From: Bradyrhizobium jicamae
GTDB lineage: Bacteria > Pseudomonadota > Alphaproteobacteria > Rhizobiales > Xanthobacteraceae
NCBI RefSeq assembly: GCF_018130215.1
Contig: NZ_JAFCKQ010000003.1
Span: 62,001 to 126,000, forward strand
Direction: 5' to 3'
DNA: 64,000 nt
Shown: positions 18,662 through 30,494 of the stretch, one piece after another
Numbering within the stretch: position 1 is the stretch's first letter
How the letters are laid out: every line of letters starts with the position of its first letter
Position numbers and translations under genes: made by a program
Notes under the pieces: model-generated
What the model was told of the DNA's origin: nothing
Database searches by the model: none
Seen by the model: only the letters and a program-made list of their open reading frames with translations

Positions 18662-18941
18662 TTACCCCTTGTTTGACACGCTGGAACTTTGCACGCGTCG
18701 ACGGTGTCTGCCACAACCGCGTGATGTTAACACCCTGCGCCTGGAATCATTCCTCGCCGTCGAGACCGCGAAATATCGTCGCACAGCAGCGACATGCAAC
18801 GACACAAGGCGCGTGTTGCAACGCATCACCGTGCTGATTCCAAACCCACCTCAAGATGATTATGATGCATAATCATATCGTGATCTCCCCATAGTATGGG
18901 GCGCAGCGCCTCTCCACTCACATTGGCGTCAGAATGCGGGT
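18662..18941. other. intergenic region between the DoxX gene and greA
   Basis: About 335 bases lie between the two genes, including the greA terminator at the right side. The rest holds the promoter side of the DoxX gene and an AT-richer stretch with ATGATTATGATGCATAATCA, which contains a TGATTATGATGCATAATCA inverted repeat around 18857-18875. Short open frames are present but have no convincing ribosome-binding sites. Confidence 0.4.
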
Positions 18942-18943
18942 GC

Positions 18944-18974
18944 AAAAAAAGCCGCGTGGCCGACGCGGCTTTTC
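18944..18974 (-). terminator. rho-independent terminator of greA
   Basis: AAAAGCCGCGT and ACGCGGCTTTT pair around a 5-base loop; on the minus strand the stem is followed by a run of T residues. It lies 22 bases downstream of the greA stop codon. The AT ends make it potentially bidirectional. Confidence 0.85.
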
Positions 18975-18996
18975 TGCACCAGTCACATCGAGGTAA

Positions 18997-19473
18997 CTAG
19001 CGCCACTCGACCTTGGTGATCTCGTAGGCCTTGGCGCCGCCCGGCGCCATCACCTCGACGGTAGCGCCCTTCTTCTTGCCGATCAGCGCGCGCGCCAAAG
19101 GCGAGGTGATCGAGATGCGGCCTTTCTTCGCGTCGGCTTCGACCTCGCCGACGATCTGCCACACCGCCTTCTTCTCGGTGTCCTCGTCGACCAGCGTCAC
19201 GGTGGCGCCGAACTTGATGGTGTCGCCGGAGAGCTTGGAGATGTCGATGATGTCGGCTCGCGCGAGCTTGTCTTCCAACTCGGCGATGCGGCCTTCGTTG
19301 TGAGACTGCTCTTCCTTCGCCGCGTGATACTCGGCGTTCTCCGAGAGGTCGCCATGCGATCGAGCTTCCGCGATATGTTCGATGATGCGCGGACGGTCCA
19401 CCGATTGGCGATGCTTCAACTCGTCCGTCAGCGCGGCGTATCCACCCGCGGTCATCGGAACCTTATCCATCAT
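18997..19473 (-). CDS. greA: transcription elongation factor GreA
   Basis: Rescues backtracked RNA polymerase by stimulating cleavage of the nascent transcript. The 158-residue length, the N-terminal coiled-coil domain with [18 protein letters not shown] carrying the acidic tip, and the C-terminal FKBP-like domain ([18 protein letters not shown]) are standard. It ends in a strong terminator and is separate from carB, which is 195 bases upstream on the same strand. Confidence 0.96.
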   Translation of the reverse strand: MMDKVPMTAGGYAALTDELKHRQSVDRPRIIEHIAEARSHGDLSENAEYHAAKEEQSHNEGRIAELEDKLARADIIDISKLSGDTIKFGATVTLVDEDTEKKAVWQIVGEVEADAKKGRISITSPLARALIGKKKGATVEVMAPGGAKAYEITKVEWR

Positions 19474-19568
19474 CTTCGTCCTTTATCGCGCGCGCCCCCG
19501 GCGTGCACGAGCATTTGTTTCAGCTAACGCAGGAATCAGGGCCGAAAAGCGCCCGGAAGCCCAGTGAT

Positions 19569-19590
19569 TTTCGGCCCCGCTAAGGGCCGA
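19569..19590. other. hairpin between carB and greA
   Basis: TCGGCCC and GGGCCGA pair around CGCTAA. No T-run follows on either strand, so termination is uncertain; a second, larger imperfect hairpin (GCTGACC ... GGTCAGC) lies at 19633-19671 over the carB end. Together they may mark the 3' end of the carB message. Confidence 0.35.
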
Positions 19591-19668
19591 GACAACATCC
19601 AATCGCGCGGTGAGTTCCAGCCGTCAGGCTAATTGCTGACCGGCTGGGGCCTTCGGCCGGAGCAGCGG

Positions 19669-23133
<3,465 letters not shown>

Positions 23134-23293
23134 CAGGTCTCGCGAACTGGAATTTGGGCACAAAAAAAGGGCGCGCGGATCGCGCGTCCCTCGAGCCCTG
23201 CGCTACAGTTTGTAGCGCGGGAAGCGCGATCCCTCGCGCGCGGGTGGTCTTTAGACCAGTTTCCGCACCCGCGAAACCCCTAAAAAGACCGAA

Positions 23294-24463
23294 TCAACCG
23301 GCAATTTTGAGCGGTTTTAGCCACATCTGCCGACCCTGAACCAGGAGCGCTGCGAGTGCGGCAACGACGCTGAGGCCGCCCGTCCAGCCAAGGTCGCTCG
23401 GGTCCATCACCGACAGCACTACGGCGCCCGCCATCCCTCCGATCGCGATGCCGAGATACAGTGCCGAGGCATTCAGCGACAGCGCGATCGTGGCGACGTT
23501 GGGTTCAATTCGCACGATGCTTGCGACTTGCGCGGTATAGAAGGCCCAGGCCGCGAGACCCTGCCAAAAGATCAGGCCGAGGAAGAGCGGCCGAGCCAGT
23601 TCCGGCGGCACGAATTTCAGCGTGACGGATTGCAGGGCCAGGGCCAGCACCATTCCGGTCAGCCCCAGCGCGGCAGTCGGAATCGGGCCGATGCGGTCGG
23701 CAAGCGCGCCGCCGAGCAGGTTGCCGATCGCAGCGGCTGAGCCGAAAATCAGCAATGCAAGGCTGATTTCAGTGGGACCGAAGCCGAGCACGCGCAGAGG
23801 CACCGACAAATAGGCGAATACGGTAAAACCGCCCGCCGCCCAAAGAACTGTGATGGCGAGTGCGTGCAGAATGGCTCCACGCCGCGCAACCGCGATGCGT
23901 TCACCGAGGGTGGCCGTCGTGCGCGGCAGGCCACGCGGAAGTCCGAACAGCAGTCCCAGCAATGCGACCGCGCCGAGGCCGGCGACCATGACGAAAGTGG
24001 CGCGCCAGCCGAGGTGATTGCCGATCAGGGTGCCGAACGGAACGCCAACGACCGTTGCCACAGTCAGTCCCGAGGTCACGAGTGCAATTGCTCGGCCGCG
24101 CCGCTCGGGAGAAGCGATGGCGACCGACACGGCAAGGGCGGTCGGCATACACAGACCGGCTCCGACGGCCATCAGCATGCGCGAGATCAGCAGCAGCAGA
24201 AAAGTCGTTGCCGCCAGAAAATTGGCGGCGATGAAAGAGGAGAGGGCAAGTGCCAGCAATGTCCGGCGATCGAGGTTATTGAAGGCGACCGCGAGAAGCG
24301 GCGAGCCGACGGCGTAAGTCAGGGCGTACACGGTCACCAATTGGCCGGTCGATGCCAGGGAGACCTGCAGGTCCGCCGCGATAACCGGCAAAAGTCCCGC
24401 AATTACAAATGCTTCTGTCCCAATCGCAAATGCCGCCGTCGCCAACCAAAGCACGCTCATCAT
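23294..24463 (-). CDS. MFS transporter, DHA1-like drug/purine efflux type
   Basis: A 389-residue inner-membrane protein with twelve hydrophobic segments and the loop 2-3 motif NNLDRRTLLALAL. The opening ATAAFAIGTEAFVIAGLLPV is typical of AraJ/PbuE-like efflux proteins; the substrate is unknown. AAGGAACG is just ahead of the ATG at 24463. It is divergent from an ArsR-like regulator, and a GTTCAA-N6-TTGAAC palindrome covers its upstream region, so repression by that regulator is likely. Confidence 0.9.
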   Translation of the reverse strand: MMSVLWLATAAFAIGTEAFVIAGLLPVIAADLQVSLASTGQLVTVYALTYAVGSPLLAVAFNNLDRRTLLALALSSFIAANFLAATTFLLLLISRMLMAVGAGLCMPTALAVSVAIASPERRGRAIALVTSGLTVATVVGVPFGTLIGNHLGWRATFVMVAGLGAVALLGLLFGLPRGLPRTTATLGERIAVARRGAILHALAITVLWAAGGFTVFAYLSVPLRVLGFGPTEISLALLIFGSAAAIGNLLGGALADRIGPIPTAALGLTGMVLALALQSVTLKFVPPELARPLFLGLIFWQGLAAWAFYTAQVASIVRIEPNVATIALSLNASALYLGIAIGGMAGAVVLSVMDPSDLGWTGGLSVVAALAALLVQGRQMWLKPLKIAG

Positions 24464-24471
24464 CGTTCCTT

Positions 24472-24489
24472 GTTCAAGGTTTATTGAAC
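24472..24489. promoter_or_regulatory. operator 1, GTTCAA-N6-TTGAAC
   Basis: A perfect 6-bp inverted repeat (GTTCAAGGTTTATTGAAC) 9 bases upstream of the MFS start codon, overlapping its ribosome-binding region. An identical-arm copy lies 49 bases away, next to the ArsR-type gene. Confidence 0.75.
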
Positions 24490-24520
24490 TATTGATCGCT
24501 CGTTCTTTCCGAGTCAATTA

Positions 24521-24538
24521 GTTCAAGAAATATTGAAC
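24521..24538. promoter_or_regulatory. operator 2, GTTCAA-N6-TTGAAC
   Basis: GTTCAAGAAATATTGAAC has the same arms and spacing as operator 1 and lies 37 bases upstream of the regulator start. Paired sites in a divergent region suggest cooperative binding and autoregulation by the adjacent HTH protein. Confidence 0.75.
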
Positions 24539-24574
24539 ATTGCGGGCGCCGATCGGAATCAGTATGGATGGGTG

Positions 24575-24946
24575 ATGGCAAGACCCTTGCGACATCCGAC
24601 CCGCGACGAAATCGAGTTGCCACTCGTGCTGGATTGCCTGAGCGATCCCATTCGACTGGCGATCGTCTATCAGCTGGCGCAGCACCAACGCGACGGGACC
24701 GAGTTGTGCTGCGGCGATTTCAACGAACTCAGCGGCAAATCGAATCTGGCCTATCATTTCACGAAGCTGCGCGACGCGGGACTGATGCAAACCCGCATCG
24801 TCGGCACCAACCGCCTGATGAAGCTGCGCCGTGAGGATCTCGACGCGCGCTTTCCAGGCCTGATCGATGCGGTGATCAAGTCCGCGGCGCGCGATGCCGG
24901 ACGATTGTCGCTCGTCGCTGAATGCGAGATCGCCGACACGGATTGA
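24575..24946 (+). CDS. ArsR-like winged-helix transcriptional regulator
   Basis: A 123-residue protein with a winged-helix fold: LVLDCLSDPIRLAIVYQLAQ, a recognition region around NELSGKSNLAYHFTKLRDAG and a wing near RIVGTNRLMKLR. Two Cys (ELCCGDF) may sense a metal or thiol but the pair is not a known motif. It is divergent from the MFS gene with twin operators between. The start at 24575 (MARPLRHP) keeps the HTH near the N terminus; an earlier in-frame start at 24533 would fall within operator 2. Confidence 0.85.
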   Translation: MARPLRHPTRDEIELPLVLDCLSDPIRLAIVYQLAQHQRDGTELCCGDFNELSGKSNLAYHFTKLRDAGLMQTRIVGTNRLMKLRREDLDARFPGLIDAVIKSAARDAGRLSLVAECEIADTD

Positions 24947-24971
24947 AGCAGCACTTTTATGTGGGGACATC

Positions 24972-25057
24972 CAGCCCGGCTTTGCCCTTCGGGCTACGCC
25001 GCGGCAGCCTTCGCCAGGGAAGGCCTGCCGAGCCGAAGCTGCGTCGGCAGCGAAGGC
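24972..25057. repeat. palindromic repeat downstream of the tRNA-Cys-like gene
   Basis: CAGCCTTCGC and GCGAAGGCTG are inverted copies about 40 bases apart, with AAGGCCTGCCGAGCCGAAGC between. It borders the 3' side of the tRNA directly. Such elements commonly follow tRNAs in Bradyrhizobium, but I can only show the palindrome itself. Confidence 0.5.
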
Positions 25058-25134
25058 TGGAGGCCCGGCCTGGGTTTGAACCAGGATAAAGAGCGATGCA
25101 CTGCTCTCGCGTCGACGCCTTCCGCCACCGGGCC
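25058..25134 (-). tRNA. tRNA-Cys(GCA), possibly degenerate
   Basis: Minus-strand cloverleaf with a 7-bp acceptor stem (GGCCCGG with CCGGGCC), discriminator T and encoded CCA, a T arm CCTGG-TTCAAAC-CCAGG and a 3-bp GCG/CGC D stem. T73 is typical for cysteine tRNA and the loop contains TGCA, giving anticodon GCA. The anticodon arm has an 8-base loop (AGTGCATC) in a 5-bp AGAGC/GCTCT stem, where 7 is normal, and T follows the anticodon instead of a purine. It may be a decayed copy or an unusual active tRNA. Confidence 0.7.
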
Positions 25135-25208
25135 AAGTCGATCATTGCCGACTATGTCCGCGGCAGCCACGTTTAGTCATCATTAACCTTAACGTGGCCG
25201 ACGGCCGG

Positions 25209-25898
25209 TCAATGGTGCGCCACGAAGGTCATCCGCCACGGGTTGTGCCCGATGTTTTCAGGTGCGCGCGTGGCCGTGAAGCCGGCTGCGCCCAGCTTTG
25301 CGATCATCTCGCCCTCGGCGTAACGCTGCAGGCCGATCTTGTTGCGCAGTTGGCGGTAGTCGGAGAGTGCCGTCGAGACCAGCCCGATCAGCGCATCGCG
25401 CAGGAAGCCATGGGTTGCAGCGAAGCGCAGCAGCGCCAGCACATCGCGCGGCATCCCGACCTCGGGCCGCAGGATGTCGCCGAGCACGAAACGGCCGGTG
25501 GGCTTCAGCAGGCGGCGGACCACACCGAACGCGGAATCCAGTTCCTCCGGCGTCATGTATTGCGCGACCGAATTCATCACGACGAGGTCGACCGTGTCCG
25601 GCTCCATCTGCTTCAGGTCGTCGAGCGAGCGAACACGGATCCTGGTGTTGGGCGCAAAGCGCGCGATCAGCCGGCCGCGCACGCCGGGCGCGGGCTCGGC
25701 CAGATAGAGCTTGGCGCACGCATCGGCGACCTTCATGGCCGAGAGAGCTTCGCCGCAGGCATAGTCCAGCACCACGGCATCGGGGGAGGGGATGTAGCCG
25801 ATGATATCGCGCGCGATGGCCTCGAAGTGCAGGTCGCGGTGCAGCCTGCTCGCATAGATCGTATGCGTGGAATCGTAGTAGTCGATCCATTCATCCAT
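25209..25898 (-). CDS. class I SAM-dependent methyltransferase
   Basis: A 229-residue methyltransferase. The SAM motif VVLDYACGEALSAMKVA is at about 47-63, and the downstream MNSVAQYMTPEEL and GRFVLGDILRPEVG segments match motif II/III of the class I fold. It resembles the small-molecule methyltransferases with an N-terminal WIDYYDSTHTIYASRLH signature. The substrate is unknown. The start at 25898 (MDEWIDYYD) fits the fold; a longer frame to 25937 adds residues without homology. The next gene, dps, is divergent. Confidence 0.85.
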   Translation of the reverse strand: MDEWIDYYDSTHTIYASRLHRDLHFEAIARDIIGYIPSPDAVVLDYACGEALSAMKVADACAKLYLAEPAPGVRGRLIARFAPNTRIRVRSLDDLKQMEPDTVDLVVMNSVAQYMTPEELDSAFGVVRRLLKPTGRFVLGDILRPEVGMPRDVLALLRFAATHGFLRDALIGLVSTALSDYRQLRNKIGLQRYAEGEMIAKLGAAGFTATRAPENIGHNPWRMTFVAHH

Positions 25899-26026
25899 CG
25901 CGTGGTCATTCCGGCAAAAATCGGGGTTCCGCTGCACACAGGAACGGGCAGGTGGGTGATGCGTTAGCGGTCCGGCGACGAATGTGCAATGCGCCGAACG
26001 TCCGGTTCCTAACAGGAAGGTCCACC

Positions 26027-26566
26027 GTGAGCAAAGCCAAGACTGACGACAAATCCGACAAAATCTCGCCCGATCTGGATACGCCCAGCGACCTCCCGCA
26101 GGCTGCGGCAGAGAAGATTTCAGCCTCGCTCAATACGCTGCTGGCGGATGCCTTCGCGCTCTACCTGAAGACCAAGAACTTCCACTGGCACGTCAGCGGT
26201 CGGCATTTCCACGACTATCATCTGATGCTGGACGAGCAGTCGGATGCGATCTTCGCCACCACGGATCAGCTCGCCGAACGGGTGCGCAAGCTCGGCGGCA
26301 CGACGCTGAAATCGATCAGCGACATCACCAGGCATCAGACCATCCAGGACAATAACGAACTCTACGTGCCGCCGCGCGAGATGCTGCGCGAGTTGATGGA
26401 AGACAACAAGCATATCGCGGCCGCGATGCGCAAGGCGCACAAGCTGTGCGACGAGCACGAGGATTCCGGCACCGCGGGTCTGCTTGAGACATTCATCGAC
26501 GAAACCGAGCGTCGCACCTGGTTTCTGTTCGAGGCCAGCCGTCAGGAAGGCAGCAACGCGGCGTAG
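26027..26566 (+). CDS. dps: Dps family DNA-binding ferritin-like protein
   Basis: Oxidises and stores iron in a dodecameric shell and protects DNA in stationary phase. From the GTG at 26027, preceded by AGGAAGG, the protein has 179 residues. The intersubunit ferroxidase residues are present: His53 (FHWHVSG), His65, Asp69, Asp80 and Glu84 (LDEQSDAIF, DQLAERV). The lysine-rich N-terminal tail (SKAKTDDKSDK) could bind DNA. An in-frame ATG at 25952 would add 25 residues with no support. Confidence 0.93.
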   Translation: MSKAKTDDKSDKISPDLDTPSDLPQAAAEKISASLNTLLADAFALYLKTKNFHWHVSGRHFHDYHLMLDEQSDAIFATTDQLAERVRKLGGTTLKSISDITRHQTIQDNNELYVPPREMLRELMEDNKHIAAAMRKAHKLCDEHEDSGTAGLLETFIDETERRTWFLFEASRQEGSNAA

Positions 26567-26569
26567 GCC

Positions 26570-26689
26570 GGTCATGGCGTGGAGTTCGCGACAAGATTGC
26601 AAGGCAATGTCGCGCTGAAGCGACGAAGCCATCCACTCATTCCCGGCGGGGAGGGATGGATTGCTTCGCTTGCGCTCGCAACGACGGGC
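26570..26689. repeat. dispersed palindrome, GCGACAAGATTGCAAGG variant
   Basis: Same class as at 18142-18256: GAAGCGACGAAGCCATCC is followed by GGATGGATTGCTTCGCTTG and TCGCAACGACGGGC. The outer left arm is degenerate. Confidence 0.65.
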
Positions 26690-26695
26690 CGGAGC

Positions 26696-27217
26696 TTATC
26701 GGTGCCACAACCTGACCAGCGGCCCATCACTTCCCAGCACCGGATCAGTCGCCGGGACCGCGACGCGCGGGATTGTCTTCAATGCCCTGGCATGGTTCTC
26801 CGGCGACGGCCGCTGCAAATCCATCGGCGGGCCGGGCGGATAGGCGCCGACCACGGAGAAGTCGTCACTCGCCGACAGGCATTGATGTCCGGTGCCGGCC
26901 GGCAGGATCGCGACGTCGCCGGCCGCGATGTCAAGCGCGCGCCCGCGCTCGCCGCCGAATTGCACCCGCGCGCGGCCGCGGGCGATGCCGAGTACCTCAT
27001 GCACAGTGGCGTGATAATGCGCGAAATCGTAAACGCCGTTGCGCCACATCGCGCCCCAGCCGTTGCGGGCGAACAGGTCCTCGATGGTGGCCTCGGGATC
27101 GCCTCCGACCTCGACGGCGCCCTTGTAGACCAGGAACGGCATCGGATTGTTGGGCACGAGCCCGTCGTCGGCGAAGACGATTGCCTGCGGCTCGATCCCG
27201 GCTTTGACTGCGGACAT
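26696..27217 (-). CDS. cupin domain-containing protein
   Basis: A 173-residue single cupin. The metal-binding motifs are DFAHYHATVHEVLGIARGRA (motif 1, His, His and Glu) and GDVAILPAGTGHQCL (motif 2). The family includes dioxygenases, isomerases and small-molecule binders; nothing decides among them. A preceding segment (NNPMPFLVYKGA) is typical of cupins acting on oxygenated substrates in rhizobia. The PaaI-type gene lies 68 bases upstream on the same strand. Confidence 0.88.
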   Translation of the reverse strand: MSAVKAGIEPQAIVFADDGLVPNNPMPFLVYKGAVEVGGDPEATIEDLFARNGWGAMWRNGVYDFAHYHATVHEVLGIARGRARVQFGGERGRALDIAAGDVAILPAGTGHQCLSASDDFSVVGAYPPGPPMDLQRPSPENHARALKTIPRVAVPATDPVLGSDGPLVRLWHR

Positions 27218-27285
27218 GGGTGCCTCCCGTCAGCAGGAGATTATGCTTTGCTCAACCCGCTGTCAGGGTCTCGTGTTCCTGCAGC

Positions 27286-27783
27286 TCAGGCCGTCTTCGG
27301 CAGTTCGAAGACCAGGCAGGTCGTGGTGGCGTGGGCGATCAGCTTGCCCTTGTCGTCCGTGATACGCGCTTCCGCGGTCGCAACGCGGCGGCCGGCATTG
27401 AGCACGCGGCCCTCGGTGCGGATCGTGCCGGTGTCCCTGCTCATGCCGCGGACGAAGGAGATCTTGAACTCCAGCGTGGTATAGCCCGAGCCCTTCGGCA
27501 GCGTGCTCTGCACCGCGAGCCCCATCGCGGAATCGAGCAGGATCGCGGCGTAGCCGCCATGCACCGAGCCGATCGGATTGTAGTGGCGCAGGCCGGGGAT
27601 GCTGTGGATCACCACAACGCCTTCCTCGGCGGTGCAATCGAACGGCTCGACCGTCTGCATAATCGGCGGCTCCGGAAGTCGCCGGGCGAAGATCGCACGC
27701 ACGAAGTCGAGGCCCGGCATCGAAGCCATCACCTCCATCGGGGTGATGCCGTATTCGACCGGCGGAGGGGGGCTATCGATCAC
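27286..27783 (-). CDS. PaaI-type hotdog-fold thioesterase
   Basis: A 165-residue hotdog-fold protein. The motif GSVHGGYAAILLDSAMGLAV at about residue 74 supplies the active-site Asp on the central helix, and LEFKISFVRGM follows. Such enzymes cleave aryl- or acyl-CoA thioesters, for example clearing phenylacetyl-CoA pathway dead ends. It sits 104 bases before carA in the direction of transcription, separated by a dispersed palindrome, so it is unlikely to be in the carA message. Confidence 0.9.
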   Translation of the reverse strand: MIDSPPPPVEYGITPMEVMASMPGLDFVRAIFARRLPEPPIMQTVEPFDCTAEEGVVVIHSIPGLRHYNPIGSVHGGYAAILLDSAMGLAVQSTLPKGSGYTTLEFKISFVRGMSRDTGTIRTEGRVLNAGRRVATAEARITDDKGKLIAHATTTCLVFELPKTA

Positions 27784-27795
27784 CTGGAAAGGTCT

Positions 27796-27880
27796 CCGTC
27801 ATCGCGAGCGAAGCGAAGCAATCCATCGCTCCGCCCCGGATGGATGGATTGCTTCGTCGCTTCGCTCCTCGCAATGACGA
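27796..27880. repeat. dispersed palindrome, CCGTCATCGCGAGC type
   Basis: CCGTCATCGCGAGCGAAGCG on the left and CGCTTCGCTCCTCGCAATGA on the right form a near-perfect large hairpin; GAAGCAATCC and GGATTGCTTC pair inside. It lies just beyond the carA stop codon and could also act as the transcript end. Confidence 0.75.
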
Positions 27881-27886
27881 TTGCCT

Positions 27887-29080
27887 CTAGGCGGCGGGTT
27901 TCTTCTGCCGCATCAGATCGGCAAAGCGCTGGAACAGATAGTGGGAGTCGCGCGGGCCGGGCGAGGCCTCGGGGTGGTATTGCACCGAGAATACCGGCTT
28001 GCCGTCGAGCGCGATTCCGCAATTGGAGCCGTCGAACAGCGAGATGTGGGTCTGCGTCGCGCCCTTGGGCAGCGTCGCCTGGTCCACGGCAAAGCCGTGG
28101 TTCATCGAGGTGATCTCGACCTTGCCGGTGGTCTCGTCCTTGACCGGGTGATTGGCGCCGTGATGGCCCTGATGCATCTTCATGGTCTTCGCACCGACGG
28201 CGAGCCCCAGCATCTGGTGGCCGAGACAGATGCCGAAGGTCGGCGTCCCCGAAGAGATCACCTTCTGGATCACGGGTACGGCATATTTGCCGGTCGCAGC
28301 GGGATCGCCGGGGCCGTTCGACAGGAACACGCCGTCCGGCTCCATCGCCAGGATGTCCTCGGCTGGCGTCGTCGCCGGCACCACGGTGACCTTGCAACCG
28401 ACGCCGGCGAGCAGGCGAAGGATGTTGCGCTTGATGCCGTAGTCGATCGCAACCACGTTGAATTCGGGCGCCGTCTGCCGGCCAAAGCCCTGGCCCCATA
28501 CCCAGGGCGTCTCGTCCCAGGTGAAGCGCTGGCCGGAGGTGACCATCGGCACGAGGTCCATGCCCTCGAGGCCGGGCCATTCACGGGCCTCTTCCTTCAG
28601 CCCGTGCAGATCGAACTCACCGGACCTCGAATGCGCGATCACCGCGTTCGGCATGCCCTTGGAGCGGATCAGCGCGGTCAGCGCGCGGGTGTCGATGCCG
28701 GAGAGCCCGATGATGCCGCGCGCCTTCAGCCACTGGTCGAGGTGGCGGGTGGCGCGGTAGCTCGAGGGATCCGATATCGCCGTACGCAGGATCACGCCAC
28801 GCGCGCCGGGCGTCGCGGCCATGTTCACCGTCTCGATGTCGTCTTCGTTGGTGCCGACATTGCCGATATGCGGGAAGGTGAAGGTGATGATCTGCCCGGC
28901 ATAGGACGGATCGGTGAGGATCTCCTCATACCCGGTCATCGCGGTGTTGAAGCAGACTTCACCGACGGCGTGGCCTTCCGCGCCGAGGCCAAAGCCTTCC
29001 AGCACGGTGCCATCGGCAAGCACGAGGAGCGCGGTCGGCTTGTGGTCCGGCCAGGCGGGAGCGTTTTCGGATGGTGTCAT
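27887..29080 (-). CDS. carA: carbamoyl-phosphate synthase small subunit (glutaminase)
   Basis: Hydrolyses glutamine and channels ammonia to CarB. The 397-residue protein has the N-terminal CPSase domain (ADGTVLEGFGLGAEG) and a C-terminal class I amidotransferase domain with nucleophile Cys in GICLGHQML and the His/Glu of QYHPEASPGP. The start at 29080 follows AAAGGG and avoids the earlier ATG at 29104. carB is on the same strand 4.8 kb downstream beyond other genes, so the two subunits are not one compact operon. Confidence 0.97.
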   Translation of the reverse strand: MTPSENAPAWPDHKPTALLVLADGTVLEGFGLGAEGHAVGEVCFNTAMTGYEEILTDPSYAGQIITFTFPHIGNVGTNEDDIETVNMAATPGARGVILRTAISDPSSYRATRHLDQWLKARGIIGLSGIDTRALTALIRSKGMPNAVIAHSRSGEFDLHGLKEEAREWPGLEGMDLVPMVTSGQRFTWDETPWVWGQGFGRQTAPEFNVVAIDYGIKRNILRLLAGVGCKVTVVPATTPAEDILAMEPDGVFLSNGPGDPAATGKYAVPVIQKVISSGTPTFGICLGHQMLGLAVGAKTMKMHQGHHGANHPVKDETTGKVEITSMNHGFAVDQATLPKGATQTHISLFDGSNCGIALDGKPVFSVQYHPEASPGPRDSHYLFQRFADLMRQKKPAA

Positions 29081-29240
29081 GAGCCCTTTAAATAGACGCC
29101 GCACCCTGCGGCGTCAAAGCGAAAGGGCGCTGATTCACACGGCATTCCCGACCGAATTGACAGGCCCAAACGGCCTTTTAATCTAAAGTTCCCTCGATCG
29201 GCCGTTTGCTTGCCGAAAATGACCCGGTTCGGAGCTTCGC

Positions 29241-29942
29241 ATGGACAATTCGATGCCGATCCTGCTCGTCCCGGGCGTCATCTGCTCGCCGCGGATTTTT
29301 GCCCCCGTCATACCGGCGCTCTGGCGGTTCGGGCCGGTGACGGTCGCCAACCACATCCGCGACGACAATATGGGCGCGATCGCGCGCCGGATCTTGGCCG
29401 AGGCGCCACCGCGCTTCGCGCTCGCGGGCCATTCGATGGGCGGCTACATCGCCTTCGAGATCATGCGGCAGGCGCCGGAGCGGGTGGCAAAGCTGGCGCT
29501 CATGAGCACCCAGGCCAGAGCCGATACGCCGGAAGCAACGGCACGCCGCCGCGGCATGATCGAGCGCGCCAAGGGTGGCCAGTATCGGAGCGTGGTCGAC
29601 GAATTGTTTCCAGGTTTCGTACATCCCTCGCGGCACGGGGACACCAGCCTGCGCCAGATTGTCGACGACATGAGCGAGGATGTCGGCGCGGAGGCGTTCA
29701 TCCGCCAGCAGGCCGCGGTGCTCTCCAGGCCGGATTCGCGGCCGAGCATGGCCTGGATCAAGTGCCCGACGCTGGTGCTGACAACAGATACCGACAACAC
29801 CGTTCCGAACGCGTTGTCGGACGAGATGGCCAACGGCATTCCCGGTGCAAGGCTCGTGGTTCTCTCCAATTGCGGCCACCTGCCGCAACTGGAGCAGCCG
29901 AAGGCCTGCGCCGATGCGCTCGTTGAATGGCTGCGGAACTGA
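29241..29942 (+). CDS. alpha/beta hydrolase
   Basis: A 233-residue alpha/beta hydrolase with nucleophile Ser65 in GHSMGGY, an acid residue in VLTTDTDNTVP and the catalytic His in NCGHLPQLEQP. The lid is short. Substrate unknown; the family includes esterases and haloperoxidase-like enzymes. It is divergent from carA. Confidence 0.9.
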   Translation: MDNSMPILLVPGVICSPRIFAPVIPALWRFGPVTVANHIRDDNMGAIARRILAEAPPRFALAGHSMGGYIAFEIMRQAPERVAKLALMSTQARADTPEATARRRGMIERAKGGQYRSVVDELFPGFVHPSRHGDTSLRQIVDDMSEDVGAEAFIRQQAAVLSRPDSRPSMAWIKCPTLVLTTDTDNTVPNALSDEMANGIPGARLVVLSNCGHLPQLEQPKACADALVEWLRN

Positions 29943-30022
29943 AGCGTTTTCAAGCGACATGGAGTTGTTCTGGCGCTGCGAACCACCTACATCAAGCGAT
30001 TGCCAGATTGAAGGACAGAACG

Positions 30023-30478
30023 ATGCTGCGCGACGAGATCAACACTGCGGTCAAGGAGGCGATGAAGGCCAAGGATGAGCGCAAGCTCTCCACGCTGCGC
30101 ATGGTCAATTCGACCATCAAGAACGCCGACATCGACGCGCGCGGGCAGGGCAAGCCGCCGCTCTCCGACGCCGACCTGCTCGGCCTGCTGCAGAAGATGA
30201 TCAAGCAGCGCCAGGAATCGGTCGAGCTCTACGACAAGGGCGGCCGCGCCGAGCTCGCGCAGCAGGAGCGCGAGGAAATCGCGGTGATCACGGCCTATTT
30301 GCCGAAACAGATGTCCGATGACGAAGTGAAGGCCGCGATCGCCGCTGCCATCTCCGAGACCGGCGCTGCCGGCATGAAGGACATGGGCAAGGTCATCGGT
30401 GTGCTGCGCGGCAAATACGCCGGGCAAATGGACTTCGGCAAGGCCAGCGGGCTGGTGAAGGCAGCGCTGGCCGGATAG
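30023..30478 (+). CDS. GatB/YqeY domain-containing protein
   Basis: A 151-residue YqeY-type protein matching the tail domain of GatB, which recognises tRNA in transamidosomes. The beginning MLRDEINTAVKEAMKAKDER and MDFGKASGLVKAAL at the end are typical. YqeY stands alone from GatB in many bacteria and has no clear function. AAGGACAG precedes the ATG at 30023. Confidence 0.93.
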   Translation: MLRDEINTAVKEAMKAKDERKLSTLRMVNSTIKNADIDARGQGKPPLSDADLLGLLQKMIKQRQESVELYDKGGRAELAQQEREEIAVITAYLPKQMSDDEVKAAIAAAISETGAAGMKDMGKVIGVLRGKYAGQMDFGKASGLVKAALAG

Positions 30479-30494
30479 CTGCCGGAGGCCACCG

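Noticed and set aside
25141..25208. Inverted repeat GCCACGTT ... AACGTGGC as a possible attachment site next to the tRNA
   Set aside because: No integrase or second copy of the tRNA end is in the window; the arms are separated by 17 AT-rich bases and may only be promoter structure.
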